NCBI GenBank assembly: GCA_016234445.1 | Contig: JACRBT010000014.1 | Coordinates: 124,001-188,000 of the forward strand | From: Chloroflexota bacterium | GTDB lineage: Bacteria > Chloroflexota > Dehalococcoidia > Tepidiformales > Tepidiformaceae | Length of the DNA: 64,000 nucleotides | Direction: 5' to 3' | In this document: piece after piece, positions 1 through 8,158 of the stretch | Numbering within the stretch: the first letter of the stretch is position 1 | Layout: each line of letters starts with the position of its first letter | Program-made: the position numbers and the translations under genes | The notes under the pieces: generated by a model | Told to the model about the DNA's origin: nothing | Database searches by the model: none | Seen by the model: the letters and a program-made list of their open reading frames with translations, nothing else

Positions 1-1014
1 CGAGATCGTGGCGCCTTCTTCGATGGTGACGCGCTCGGCGAGGTCGATGAAAACCTCGCTGCCGATGTGCGTCCTGTCGCCGATGGTGAGGTTGGAGAAG
101 TCCCGGCTGGCGTTGACGATGCTGATCGGTCCGACGATGCGGGCGTCGCTGGAAACGCAGGCACCAAACTGGCGGAGCGCCGCGGCGTGCCCAGAGCGCA
201 TCCGCCGAAGCTCGGCCTGGACACCGTCGATGTCTTCGCGGAGATAGATCCAGCGAAGCCGGAGGCGGGTGCCGTTGAAGAAGAAGCGGTTGAGGGGGCG
301 TCCCACCGGCCGGAGCAGGGGCCGGATGTTTGCCAGCCCGTTCGTGCCCCTCTGGGTGGACGGCGCGGCGACAGCCGCCGCGGCGTGCGGGCCGGGGGTG
401 AACACCAGGTAGGTCTGGCGGGTCGCCGGCACGATCCCGCGTTCCGCCAGCAGCCAGCCCCGGGCGCTAAAGAGGGGAATATAGTCGTGTTCGAAGATGT
501 AGCGGGCGCCCTTGAGGTTGGCGTGGTCGCTCTCGCTGATCTCGTTGATGTAGATCGCCTTGCGGGCGATCTGGGTCATCCGCTCGACGACGGTCGGGAG
601 CGTTTCTTCGGGCAGGTGCTGGAGGACGCGATGGACGACGACAAGGTCGAACCGGCGGCCGGGGTCAAGGTCCTCGGCTTTGCTCCGGAGGGTCGGGATG
701 CCGGGGTGGAGCCTGTTGGCGAGGGCGAGGGCGCGGCCGGCGATGTCGACGCCGAGGACTTCCTTCAGGCCCGCTTCTTCGTAGACGGGGAAGAGCCGGC
801 CGGAACCGCAGCCAAGGTCCAGGAGGCTTTGGACTTCCCGATCCTTGATGATCTGGCGGAGGACCGCGAAGTCCGAGCGATCTTCGTTCCACTGGCGGTG
901 GAGGTCGGGGGTGCGAAGCTCCCAGTACCAGCGGCGGGCGCGGCGGTAATTGAGCAGCAGGAGCCTGTAGGTTGCGGCCCGGCGGTAACGGTCAAAGGTG
1001 GCGGCGGCTTGCAT
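1..1014 (-). CDS. SAM-dependent methyltransferase fused to a left-handed beta-helix (acyltransferase-like) domain, 3' end cut by window
   Basis: The frame opens with ATG at 1014 and stays open to the left edge (338 codons seen), so the C-terminus is missing. Residues about 60-160 form a class I methyltransferase: motif I DLGCGSG at 66-72, then GVDIAGRALALA and a post-motif region DLVVVHRVLQHLPEETL. After a basic linker, residues about 286-338 show hexapeptide-type periodicity (IGDRTHIGSEVFIDLAERV), typical of the left-handed parallel beta-helix of acyl- or acetyltransferases. I infer a bifunctional enzyme of surface glycan or lipid modification; substrate unknown. A -10-like TATACT lies about 45 nt upstream. 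No frameshift was seen between the two parts, so the fusion looks real. Confidence 0.8.
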   Translation of the reverse strand, partial: MQAAATFDRYRRAATYRLLLLNYRRARRWYWELRTPDLHRQWNEDRSDFAVLRQIIKDREVQSLLDLGCGSGRLFPVYEEAGLKEVLGVDIAGRALALANRLHPGIPTLRSKAEDLDPGRRFDLVVVHRVLQHLPEETLPTVVERMTQIARKAIYINEISESDHANLKGARYIFEHDYIPLFSARGWLLAERGIVPATRQTYLVFTPGPHAAAAVAAPSTQRGTNGLANIRPLLRPVGRPLNRFFFNGTRLRLRWIYLREDIDGVQAELRRMRSGHAAALRQFGACVSSDARIVGPISIVNASRDFSNLTIGDRTHIGSEVFIDLAERVTIEEGATIS

Positions 1015-1209
1015 GCGGCGATTCCCGGACGGGGCCCTGCACTCGCGGCCCGCATGCCGAGTATAGGGTCGGCGCCGGCTTAGCAGCCATCGTCCGCCGT
1101 CGTGGAACCTGCCCGCCGGCCGCTCCTTCCCCATCCCTTTCCCGTCTTTCTTCCGTCAAGACATGGCCGCCCGTACACTCACGAGGAAGTCGCCCGGCCC
1201 GGAGTTCCC

Positions 1210-1965
1210 ATGTCACGCAGGCTTTGGCTGGCCCTCGGTTCCAGCCTGCTTCCCGCTTTGCTCCTTGTTGCCTGCGGTGGCGGTGGCGGCGCCGCGAGCA
1301 CCCCGCCGGCCGGCACATCGGCCACCCCGCAGGCCACGGCCACCGCCGTCCTGCCGCGCGATACGAAGGCCGAGCCCGCCCTCGACGGCCCCGCGAGCAA
1401 GTACGGCATCCTCCAGGACGACCTCGGGGCCAACTTCCTCATCGACTTCAAGGGCACCTTCGTGCTCGACGCCAAGAGCTACGGCGCCACCAAGACCTTC
1501 CCGGCCGGGACCAACGGCGAGGCACTGCTCACCGAGTGGGGCTATGCCGGCGGCTTCGAAGCGTCATTCGAACCTGAGGGACGCCAGACGGCGATGCTCA
1601 ACGGCGGCTTCTACCTCGCAGTCGAGAGCCACCTCTTCAAGACCGCCGACGGCGCGTCGAAGGCGTTCAAGTACTTCAACGGGCGCCTTGCCACGGTCAA
1701 GTCGAACCAGGCGGTCACGACGGTCTCGGTCGGGAACGAGTACGCGGCCTGGCTTACCGTCGGGGACAAGATCGCCGGTTCGCAGGTGACCGCCGTCTAC
1801 CATCGCTTCATTTTCCGGCGGGGGAACCTGGTCACCGTCGTCCTCACCTCCGGGGCCGAGCCGTTCATGCGGGTGGACATCGCCCGGGCGGTGGCGGTGC
1901 TGATTGACGAGAAGGCGACCGGCGAGAAGCCCGCACTCGCGCCCACGCCAACGGCGAAACAGTGA
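1210..1965 (+). CDS. Secreted lipoprotein, tandem paralogue A
   Basis: 251 residues from ATG 1210, preceded by GGAG at 1201-1204. The N-terminus is a lipoprotein signal (MSRRLWLALGSS then a lipobox LLLVAC), followed by a Gly run and an Ala/Thr/Pro-rich linker, so the mature protein is probably lipid-anchored outside the membrane. The folded part contains SHLFKTADGASKAF and YHRFIFRRGNLVTVV, both shared with the next gene. A TTCCGT-17 nt-TACACT promoter-like pair ends at 1179. The next gene starts inside its stop codon, so the two are translated together. No enzymatic motif was seen; function unknown. Confidence 0.8.
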   Translation: MSRRLWLALGSSLLPALLLVACGGGGGAASTPPAGTSATPQATATAVLPRDTKAEPALDGPASKYGILQDDLGANFLIDFKGTFVLDAKSYGATKTFPAGTNGEALLTEWGYAGGFEASFEPEGRQTAMLNGGFYLAVESHLFKTADGASKAFKYFNGRLATVKSNQAVTTVSVGNEYAAWLTVGDKIAGSQVTAVYHRFIFRRGNLVTVVLTSGAEPFMRVDIARAVAVLIDEKATGEKPALAPTPTAKQ

Positions 1966-2708
1966 CGCGGCGGCTCGGACTGGCGGCGGCTGTGGTCGCG
2001 CTGGCGCTGGCGCTGGCTACGGCGACCTGTGGCGGGGATGACGCTGCCGGCGATGACACTGACGCGAGCGGGCTGGGTGGGCCCTCGCCCAACCTCCAGG
2101 GGCCGGCCTCCCGGTACGCTCCCTACCTGAACGAACTCCGTGGCGAATTCGAGGCCAACCCCTCCGGCACCTACGGCTTCACCGAGCAACTCTACGCGGG
2201 GTCGGGACCGTTCCATTCGGCGGCGGAAGCGGCCCAATTGATCGGAGACTGGGGCTATGTCGACGGCTACCAGGCGACCTACGAGCCGGTCGGCCTCCTG
2301 GCGGCGGCGGTCCAGGGGCGCTTCTTCGTGACCACCGAGACCCATCTCTTCAAGACGACCGACGGCGCCCGCAAGGCTTTCGACACCTACGCCGCCTACT
2401 ACGCGGCGGCGACGGGCTCCGTGGCTGTGGCCGACGCCCAGGGTCTCGCGAACCAATCGGCCGCCTTCAAGATTGAAAGCGGCACCCTCGGGAACTCCAC
2501 CGTCAACGCCGTCTTCCACAGTTTCATGTTCCGCCGGGGCAACCTTGTCGCGATCGTGAGGACGTTCGGTGGCGTGCCATTCATGACTATTGAACAAGCG
2601 CGCGCCGTCGCGGTTATCATGGACGAGCACGCGCTGGGTAAGCGCGTCAATGATGAACCGACTCCCGACACACGTGGAGGCCCCCCCACGCCGGTGGGGA
2701 AGAACTAG
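1962..2708 (+). CDS. Secreted lipoprotein, tandem paralogue B
   Basis: 248 residues from GTG 1962, which overlaps the TGA of paralogue A, a sign of translational coupling. It has a lipoprotein-type signal ending LATATC at about residue 23. It shares with A the order of conserved blocks: an LxGPASxY start to the folded part, a WGYxxGxxAxxEP block, THLFKTTDGARKAF, and FHSFMFRRGNLVAIV followed by ARAVAVIMDE. This indicates a tandem duplication with strong divergence. The subtilase follows 24 nt downstream on the same strand and may be in the same transcript. Function unknown; an exported pair acting with the protease is possible but unproven. Confidence 0.78.
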   Translation: MTRRLGLAAAVVALALALATATCGGDDAAGDDTDASGLGGPSPNLQGPASRYAPYLNELRGEFEANPSGTYGFTEQLYAGSGPFHSAAEAAQLIGDWGYVDGYQATYEPVGLLAAAVQGRFFVTTETHLFKTTDGARKAFDTYAAYYAAATGSVAVADAQGLANQSAAFKIESGTLGNSTVNAVFHSFMFRRGNLVAIVRTFGGVPFMTIEQARAVAVIMDEHALGKRVNDEPTPDTRGGPPTPVGKN

Positions 2709-2732
2709 CCGGCGCTTGGCCGGGGAGGGGCT

Positions 2733-4937
2733 GTGCGGAAGCGGACTCTAGCTATCCTGGCGGCCTGCGCTGCCGTGCTGGCGGCTGCCCCCGGAACGGG
2801 CGGGGTGGAAGCAGCGCCGCCCACCGCGCCGGAATCGTACGTGGTCGTCCAATACGGCGTGGCGACTGGCGTAAGTGCCGCCCGCGCCGGGGCTTCCCTG
2901 GGCGAACTGGGCTACCGCTCCGTGCCGGTGCCAGCGGGCGAATCCCGGGAACACTTCCTCGCGCGGCTCCGTTCGATGCCCGGAGTGCTCTCCGCGGAGG
3001 CCGACGCCGAGGTCTTCGCCGCAGAAACCCCGGACGACCCGTTCTATGCCGGCAGCCAGTCGCCCTACCTGGCGGCGATTGGCGCCCCGGCGGCGTGGGA
3101 CCTCCACGGCGGCAGCAACACCGTCGTCGTGGCGGTGCTCGACTCCGGCATCGACCTCAACCATCCCGATCTCGCCGGGCGGCTCTGGGTGAACACGGGG
3201 GAGGTCCCCGGCAACGGCATCGACGACGACGGCAACGGTTGCACGGACGACGTCAACGGCTGCCGCTTCATCAACCTCACCGCCGACCGGCAGTCCGGTT
3301 GCGGGTACACCTATTCTTCGGTCCCCGGCAGCGCCCGCGGCGAAGTCCAGGACGACAACGGCGGCAGCAACCACTCGCACGGGACGATCGTCTCCGGGAT
3401 CATCGGGGCCGCCGGGAGTAACGGCGTAGGCATCTCCGGGGTTGCATGGGACGTCCGGCTCATGCCCGTGAAAGTGCTCGACTGCGGGACGCCGTCGCAT
3501 CTCGGGCAACCGAGCGGCGACATGGCGAACGTCGCTCACGGGATCGACTACGCCCGGAGGATGGGCGCCGACGTCATCAACCTCAGCCTGGCCAGCAGCC
3601 CGCCCCACCAGCAGGCGGACATCCAGGTGCTCCGCGACGCCATCCAGGCGGCCGAGGCCGAGGGCATCATCATCGTCTGTGCCGCCGGGAATTTCGGGAC
3701 GAACCCCACCCAGCCGGGCCCCGGTTACCCCGCGGCCTACACGCAGTACGAGAACATCATCGCCGTGGGCGCGGCCGACAACCTGGCGGGGTACACGTGG
3801 GCCAACTACAGCAGCTACGGGCCGGCCCTCGACTTCGCGGCGCCGGGGAGCAACATCGTGGGGACGCTGCGTTCCGACCTTGGCCTCGCCCAGCCCTATG
3901 GGAGCGAGCCCAAGGGGACGAGCTTCGCGGCGCCGCTCGCGGCGGGGATGTTCGCGCTGATGAAGTCGCGCAATTCCGGGCTGACGGCGGCGGACTACAT
4001 CGCCATTGCCCGGGCCGCCGCGACCCCCCCCGCGCTCGCGCCTCACGGGGGCAACTGGGCCGGGTCGGGGATCATCAATGTCGGGGCCGCCCTCCAACGC
4101 CTGCCCCTGACCGTGACCGGCAGCGCCCTCCACGACTGGAAGGACGAACTCGGCGCCGAGGTGCGGGCGGTGGTCGAGGGGAACGCCTGCGGCAGCGTCA
4201 CGGCCTCGGCGGGGTTGCTCGCGACCTTTTCGTTGCCGGTCAAGCCGGCGGCGGAAGTCGCGGGCTGCGGCTCCCCGGGCAAGAACGTCCAGGTGTATGT
4301 GGCGAACCGGCCGGCGACCCCGCTTGTGCAGTGGCCCGGCCGCAACAAGGACCTCAACCAGCCGGCCCAGGACTACAGCAGCGTCTCGCCGCCGCCGGGG
4401 ACGGTCGTGGTGCAGGTCTACGGCTCCACCTGGAGCAATGTCGGCCACCTGGAAGCGACGGGTGAGATCCCGGGGGCGCTGGGGTACCTGCCGAACCCGT
4501 GGTCCGAGACCTACGCCTGGGACCCCGTCCTGCCGGGAGCCGATTCGCCGGGGGCCTACCGCCGCTACCTGAAGGAGGCCCCCGCCTACGTCAACAACTG
4601 GAGCTACGTCGCCGCCTACCAGGCCTACTGGGTCAAGGCGCCGGCAGCGAGCCTGGGCGTCCTGAACCCGAATCCGCCTCTCGGCCGGACGGTGACGTTC
4701 CAGCCCGGCTGGAACAACTTTGTCTACACGGGCACGAACCGCTCGGTGGTCGATGCGCTGTCGGGGATCGTGGGCCAGTACAGCGCCGTCCTCCGCTACG
4801 ACAACAGTGCTTCCCGCTGGCTGACTTACGCCGCCGGCGCGCCCCGTTATCTCAACGACTTCGGGGCGCTGCTGAAGCTGCAGGTGTATTGGGTGTATGT
4901 GACGGCGCCCGGGCCCGTCGCGGTGACGATGAACTAG
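2733..4937 (+). CDS. Secreted subtilisin-like serine protease (S8)
   Basis: 734 residues from GTG 2733 with a GGGGAGGGG Shine-Dalgarno just upstream. It has a signal peptide (residues 1-28), a prodomain-like stretch (about 35-95) and an S8 catalytic domain (about 100-455). Catalytic residues are visible: Asp137 in AVLDSGIDLNHPDLAG, His216 in NHSHGTIVSGI, oxyanion Asn320 in CAAGN, and Ser397 in GTSFAAP. The domain contains paired cysteines and an acidic, Gly/Asn-rich insert (about 155-180) that could bind calcium. The C-terminal 270 residues are Trp/Tyr/Asn-rich and recall surface-binding modules, without a family I can name. It is expected to act outside the cell as an endoprotease. Confidence 0.92.
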   Translation: MRKRTLAILAACAAVLAAAPGTGGVEAAPPTAPESYVVVQYGVATGVSAARAGASLGELGYRSVPVPAGESREHFLARLRSMPGVLSAEADAEVFAAETPDDPFYAGSQSPYLAAIGAPAAWDLHGGSNTVVVAVLDSGIDLNHPDLAGRLWVNTGEVPGNGIDDDGNGCTDDVNGCRFINLTADRQSGCGYTYSSVPGSARGEVQDDNGGSNHSHGTIVSGIIGAAGSNGVGISGVAWDVRLMPVKVLDCGTPSHLGQPSGDMANVAHGIDYARRMGADVINLSLASSPPHQQADIQVLRDAIQAAEAEGIIIVCAAGNFGTNPTQPGPGYPAAYTQYENIIAVGAADNLAGYTWANYSSYGPALDFAAPGSNIVGTLRSDLGLAQPYGSEPKGTSFAAPLAAGMFALMKSRNSGLTAADYIAIARAAATPPALAPHGGNWAGSGIINVGAALQRLPLTVTGSALHDWKDELGAEVRAVVEGNACGSVTASAGLLATFSLPVKPAAEVAGCGSPGKNVQVYVANRPATPLVQWPGRNKDLNQPAQDYSSVSPPPGTVVVQVYGSTWSNVGHLEATGEIPGALGYLPNPWSETYAWDPVLPGADSPGAYRRYLKEAPAYVNNWSYVAAYQAYWVKAPAASLGVLNPNPPLGRTVTFQPGWNNFVYTGTNRSVVDALSGIVGQYSAVLRYDNSASRWLTYAAGAPRYLNDFGALLKLQVYWVYVTAPGPVAVTMN

Positions 4938-5029
4938 CCGGGCCCTCATCCCATCTCTCCCGCTGCGGCGGGCGAGGGGGACGCGGGCGTCGACGGGCTT
5001 CGTTCAGGTCAAGCGGGAAGGCCGTAGAG

Positions 5030-5650
5030 CTAGCGGACGGGCTTCCCTGCCGCGATCCGCATCAGGTTGATGACCTGCTGCAGCGCTCCCTGGACGTCGG
5101 CGTCCGGGTCGACCAGCAGGGTGAGACGGCTGCCCCAGTAGAACGCCATGAGGGCGTGGGCGAGATGCTTCGGGTCGATGGAACTGGGGAGGTCTCCCTC
5201 GGCGCGGGCGCGGGCGAGGAGGTTGCGGAGGACGATGGTGACCGCCGCCTCGGAGTCCTTCGCGGCGAGGAGACCGGCGGCGTCGTTCGAACGCGCCAGG
5301 TCGAGCATGTGTTCGAGGGCGAGGATGGTGTAGGTGCGCTCCGCGGGGTCGACGATGCGGCCGAAGGAGTCGGCGGCAAGGGCTTCGAGGTCGGCCATCG
5401 GGTCGACGGTGCCTTCGGCGACGGGCGCCCAGCGGGCGGCTACTTCGGCGCTGCCGCCGAGGAAGCAGACGTGGGCGAGTTCATCTTTGCTGGCGAAGTA
5501 ACGGTAGATGGCGCCGGGGGAGATGCCCGCTTCCCGGGCGACGGCGGCCATGGTGGCGTCCTGGATGCCCTCCCTGGAAAAGACGCGGCTGGCAGCTTCG
5601 AGGATGCTGCGCCGCCGCGCTTCCAGGTGGGCTTCCGGGACTTTCGGCAT
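5030..5650 (-). CDS. TetR-family transcriptional regulator
   Basis: 206 residues from ATG 5650. The N-terminal helix-turn-helix is canonical TetR: RRRSILEAASRVFSREG, then DATMAAVAREAGISPGAIY and RYFASKDEL (residues about 10-58). The C-terminal ligand and dimerisation domain is all-helical and not recognisable as to ligand. A longer in-frame opening to 5821 exists but is low-complexity and overlaps the small gene at 5652, so the MPKVPEAH start is preferred. That start lies one base after the TGA of the upstream 57-codon gene, so the pair is an operon. Palindromes at 5852-5886, just before that operon, are the likely autoregulatory operator. Confidence 0.9.
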   Translation of the reverse strand: MPKVPEAHLEARRRSILEAASRVFSREGIQDATMAAVAREAGISPGAIYRYFASKDELAHVCFLGGSAEVAARWAPVAEGTVDPMADLEALAADSFGRIVDPAERTYTILALEHMLDLARSNDAAGLLAAKDSEAAVTIVLRNLLARARAEGDLPSSIDPKHLAHALMAFYWGSRLTLLVDPDADVQGALQQVINLMRIAAGKPVR

Positions 5651-5651
5651 G

Positions 5652-5825
5652 TCAGGCGTGGGCCGGGGTGTTGCTGCTGGCGAAGACGCGGCGCTTTGCG
5701 GTCTTGAGGGCGCGCTCCAGCCGTTCGACGGTGCTGATGCGGTCCCATTCGAGGCGGAAGTCGATCGTCCGGGCCTGGGCGGTGAGTTCGCGTTCGCGGG
5801 CTCTTGCCATGTCGAGCTCAATCAT
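5652..5825 (-). CDS. Small basic protein upstream of and coupled to tetR (57 aa)
   Basis: A 57-codon frame from ATG 5825, with an excellent AGGAGG Shine-Dalgarno 10 nt upstream. It ends in TGA one base before the tetR start. The product is mixed-charge and probably helical (RARERELTAQARTIDFRLEW, then DRISTVERLERALKTAKRR). There is no signal or membrane segment. The strong ribosome site, the tight coupling and the operator directly upstream argue that it is translated. It could be a small partner or modulator of the regulator; I recognise no family. Confidence 0.6.
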   Translation of the reverse strand: MIELDMARARERELTAQARTIDFRLEWDRISTVERLERALKTAKRRVFASSNTPAHA

Positions 5826-5851
5826 CGTGGGTGATCCTCCTGGGGTCTACT

Positions 5852-5886
5852 AACTGAATCGGCGTTCAGTAACTGAATGTTCAGTT
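5852..5886. promoter_or_regulatory. Clustered TetR operator half-sites
   Basis: Four ACTGAA/TTCAGT half-sites lie in 35 bp: ACTGAA 5853-5858, TTCAGT 5865-5870, then AACTGAA-TG-TTCAGTT at 5871-5886 (a 7-bp perfect inverted repeat). Adjacent halves combine into three overlapping palindromes with 6-, 1- and 2-nt spacers. The position just upstream of the small ORF/tetR operon suggests autorepression. The stretch is AT-richer than its surroundings. Confidence 0.75.
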
Positions 5887-5988
5887 ATTTTTCTGGGGAA
5901 GTCAAGTGAACTAGTTCACACAAGCGGGCGTTCCCGGGGAATCATCCGCGGGGGGAGTCCAAGCCGCGAAGGCCGCCTGTGAGACCAC

Positions 5989-6022
5989 CGGCGCCGCTCC
6001 GTGCCCGTCGCGGTACGGATGG
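5989..6022 (-). repeat. Dispersed GC-rich repeat, imperfect copy
   Basis: CGGCGCCGCTCC followed by CGTCGCGGTACGGATGG after a short variable part; a degenerate version of the 34-bp unit at 6065-6098 and 46359-46392. The gap 5887-6132 holds these repeats and no gene that I can support. Confidence 0.7.
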
Positions 6023-6064
6023 CGACGCTGGCGGCTATCGCACGGCTACAGGGGATGAGACCAC

Positions 6065-6098
6065 CGGCGCCGCTCCCTCGCGGTCGCGGTACGGATGG
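6065..6098 (-). repeat. Dispersed GC-rich repeat, perfect copy
   Basis: 34 bp identical, in reverse complement, to 46359-46392, 40 kb away. Core on the minus strand: CCATCCGTACCGCGACCGCG, continuing AGGGAGCGGCGCCG. Confidence 0.85.
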
Positions 6099-6132
6099 CC
6101 ACGCCGGCCGCCCGAACGCCGACAGCCGAGAG

Positions 6133-6921
6133 CTACTTCAGGAAGGCGAGGATCGCTTCGTTGTACTCTGGGGCGAATTCGATGATCCCGACATGGCCGC
6201 CGGAGAGCGACTGGCAGGACGCCCCGGGGATCAGCGCCGCCAGCTTCTCGGTCCGGCGCGGCGCCACGAGCATGTCTTCCTTGCCCGCGAGGACGAGGGT
6301 GGGCGCCTTGATCCCGGCCGCCCGGTCGCGGGTGTCGAAGGCGAGGACGGCCTCGGCCTGGCGGATGAAGGCGTGGTCCGGCTGGGGATAGGGGTTCGCG
6401 AGCGAGTTCTTGATCGAGCCTTCGAAGCGGGCGGCGTCGTCCAGCAAGTCGGCGCTGTAGAGCCAGTTTGCGGTCAACCGCACCTGCTGCTCGCGGCTCA
6501 TGTTCGAACGGCGGACGTCGACCCAGCTTCGCACCAGGTTCGCGGTCGCCCCGGCGAAGGAAGCAGCGGTGGAGACGAGGATGAGCTTGTTCACCCGCGC
6601 CGGGTACTTGAGCGCGAATTCCTGGGCGATGGCGCCGCCCATGCTGAACCCGAGGATGTGGGCCTTCGGCAGCTTCAGGTGGTCCAGCAGCCCGGCCAGG
6701 TCGTCGGCCATCTGGGCGATGGTGCAGGGGCGGTCGGGCGCGCTCGTGCGGCCGGCGCCACGATTGTCGAAGGTGATGACCCGGAAGGTCGCGGCCAGCG
6801 CCGGGACCTGGAAGGCCCAGCCCTGGAGGTCGCCGCCGAGGCCCATGACGAGGACGAGCGGGTCGCCGCTTCCCTTCTCTTCGTAGTACATCATCAAGTC
6901 GCGAATGGGCGCGGTAGGCAT
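6133..6921 (-). CDS. Alpha/beta-fold hydrolase
   Basis: 262 residues from ATG 6921; a weak AGGA lies about 10 nt upstream and a TACAAT -10-like box about 35 nt upstream. The fold is a classic alpha/beta hydrolase: oxyanion region VMGLGGDLQGW (residues 25-35), nucleophile elbow GFSMGG with Ser93, acid Asp216 in LAGKEDMLV, and His243 in SGGHVG. FDNRGAGRTSAPD at 51-63 is typical of the haloperoxidase/3-oxoadipate enol-lactonase-like branch. It is encoded 68 nt downstream of asd on the same strand. The substrate cannot be told from sequence. Confidence 0.88.
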   Translation of the reverse strand: MPTAPIRDLMMYYEEKGSGDPLVLVMGLGGDLQGWAFQVPALAATFRVITFDNRGAGRTSAPDRPCTIAQMADDLAGLLDHLKLPKAHILGFSMGGAIAQEFALKYPARVNKLILVSTAASFAGATANLVRSWVDVRRSNMSREQQVRLTANWLYSADLLDDAARFEGSIKNSLANPYPQPDHAFIRQAEAVLAFDTRDRAAGIKAPTLVLAGKEDMLVAPRRTEKLAALIPGASCQSLSGGHVGIIEFAPEYNEAILAFLK

Positions 6922-6989
6922 CGGCGTGTCCTGGGGTGCTGGTGTGGGTCGAATTGTACGGGCCGTGTTGGTGCGGGCGAGCGCCGCCC

Positions 6990-8018
6990 TCAGGCCCGCC
7001 GGCCGATGAGCCCCCGCCGCGCGGCTTCTTCGATCACCTGGACGACGTTCGTCGCCGCGCCCTTGCGGATGCTGTCGGTGACGGTCCAGAAGGTGATGGC
7101 GCCGGGGAGGGACGAGTCCGCCCGGATCCGGCCGACGAGGGCGTCGTCGCGGCCGGCGGCGTCCATCGGCGTCGGGTACTGCTCGGTCGCGGGGTCGTCC
7201 ATCAGGGTGACCCCCGGGGCGGATGCGATGAGCCTGCGCGCCTCCGCCGGGTCGATCGGGCGCTCGAACTCGGCCCAGACGGTCATGGCGTGGCCGAAGA
7301 AGGTGGGGATGCGGACGCAGGTCGCGCTCACGGCCACATCGGGCGCGTGGAGGATCTTGCGCGTCTCGTTCGCCATCTTGATCTCTTCCTTCGTGTAGCC
7401 GTCCTCGGCGAAGAGGTCGATCTGGGGGACGGCGTTGAAGGCGATCTCGCGCTTCTGGGTGCCCGACGGCTCGTGGCGGCCTTCGAGGGCGGCCCGTGAC
7501 TCGGCGGCGAGGCCATCGACCGCTGCCCCGCCCGCGCCCGCCACCGCCTGGTAGGTGCTGACGATGACGCGCTTGAGGGGGTTGACCCGGTGGATCGGCG
7601 CGAGGGCGAGGACCATCGGCGTCGTCGTGCAGTTCGGCTGGCTGACGATGCCGCGGTGCCATTCGAGGTCTTCGGCGTTGATCTCGGGGATGACCAGCGG
7701 CACGGCCGGGTCCATCCGGTAGGCGCTGGAGTCGTCGACGACGAAGCTGCCGTTGGCCTGGGCGATGGGCGCGTACTGCTTCGAGGCCGCCCCGGAGGCG
7801 GAGAGGAAGACGACCTGGTCCTGGGCCGTGAAGCTGGCCTCGCTGGTCTCTTCGATGGTGATCGGCTTGCCCCGGAAGTCGATGGTCTTGCCGGCCGAGC
7901 GCGCGGTGGCGAGCAGCCGCAGGCGCTTGACGGGGACGTTGCGGGAATCGAGGAGCTTGAGGAACTCGCGGCCGACGATGCCAGCGCCGCCGACTACCGT
8001 GATGTTGTAGGCGTCCAG
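6990..8018 (-). CDS. asd: Aspartate-semialdehyde dehydrogenase
   Basis: Converts L-aspartyl-4-phosphate to aspartate semialdehyde with NADPH, at the branch to lysine/DAP, threonine and methionine. Visible: NAD(P)-binding TVVGGAGIVGREFLKLLDSR at the N-terminus, catalytic Cys130 in SQPNCTTTPMVLAL, and RIPTFFGHAMTVW with the conserved Arg and His. The most credible start is CTG 8018 (LDAYNITVVGG), giving 342 residues, the family's usual size, with GGGAG seven bases upstream. No ATG, GTG or TTG lies in frame nearer than ATG 8123, which would add 35 odd residues read through a tandem repeat. Rare CTG initiation here is inferred. Confidence 0.93.
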   Translation of the reverse strand: MDAYNITVVGGAGIVGREFLKLLDSRNVPVKRLRLLATARSAGKTIDFRGKPITIEETSEASFTAQDQVVFLSASGAASKQYAPIAQANGSFVVDDSSAYRMDPAVPLVIPEINAEDLEWHRGIVSQPNCTTTPMVLALAPIHRVNPLKRVIVSTYQAVAGAGGAAVDGLAAESRAALEGRHEPSGTQKREIAFNAVPQIDLFAEDGYTKEEIKMANETRKILHAPDVAVSATCVRIPTFFGHAMTVWAEFERPIDPAEARRLIASAPGVTLMDDPATEQYPTPMDAAGRDDALVGRIRADSSLPGAITFWTVTDSIRKGAATNVVQVIEEAARRGLIGRRA

Positions 8019-8090
8019 GGCAGTGCTCCCGGGGGAGGATGTGTGGGTGGGGTTATGGTATCCCGCCGCCCGGGAAGGGTCACTCCGGGG

Positions 8091-8118
8091 AGTACCGAGT
8101 ACCGAGTACCGAGGCCCG
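8091..8118. repeat. Heptamer tandem repeat AGTACCG
   Basis: Three perfect AGTACCG units (8091-8111) followed by a degenerate unit AGGCCCG (8112-8118), in the gap upstream of asd. Confidence 0.9.
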
Positions 8119-8127
8119 AGCACACTC

Positions 8128-8158
8128 GCTAACAGCTAACAGCTAACAGCTAACAGCT
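8128..8158. repeat. Heptamer tandem repeat GCTAACA
   Basis: Four perfect GCTAACA units (8128-8155) plus GCT. On the minus strand the array brings TAG stop codons into all three frames. The end of the neighbouring minus-strand gene lies inside the array. Confidence 0.92.

Noticed and set aside
67-1083. 338-codon plus-strand frame at the left edge
   Set aside because: Antisense to the methyltransferase fusion, whose motif I and hexapeptide pattern are clear.
2748-4949. 733-codon minus-strand frame opposite the subtilase gene
   Set aside because: Antisense shadow; the plus strand has a full S8 catalytic triad and a Shine-Dalgarno site.
5989-6098. Possible CRISPR array from repeated 34-bp units
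   Set aside because: Only two units with a short spacer, one imperfect; the same unit occurs singly 40 kb away, so it is a dispersed repeat.
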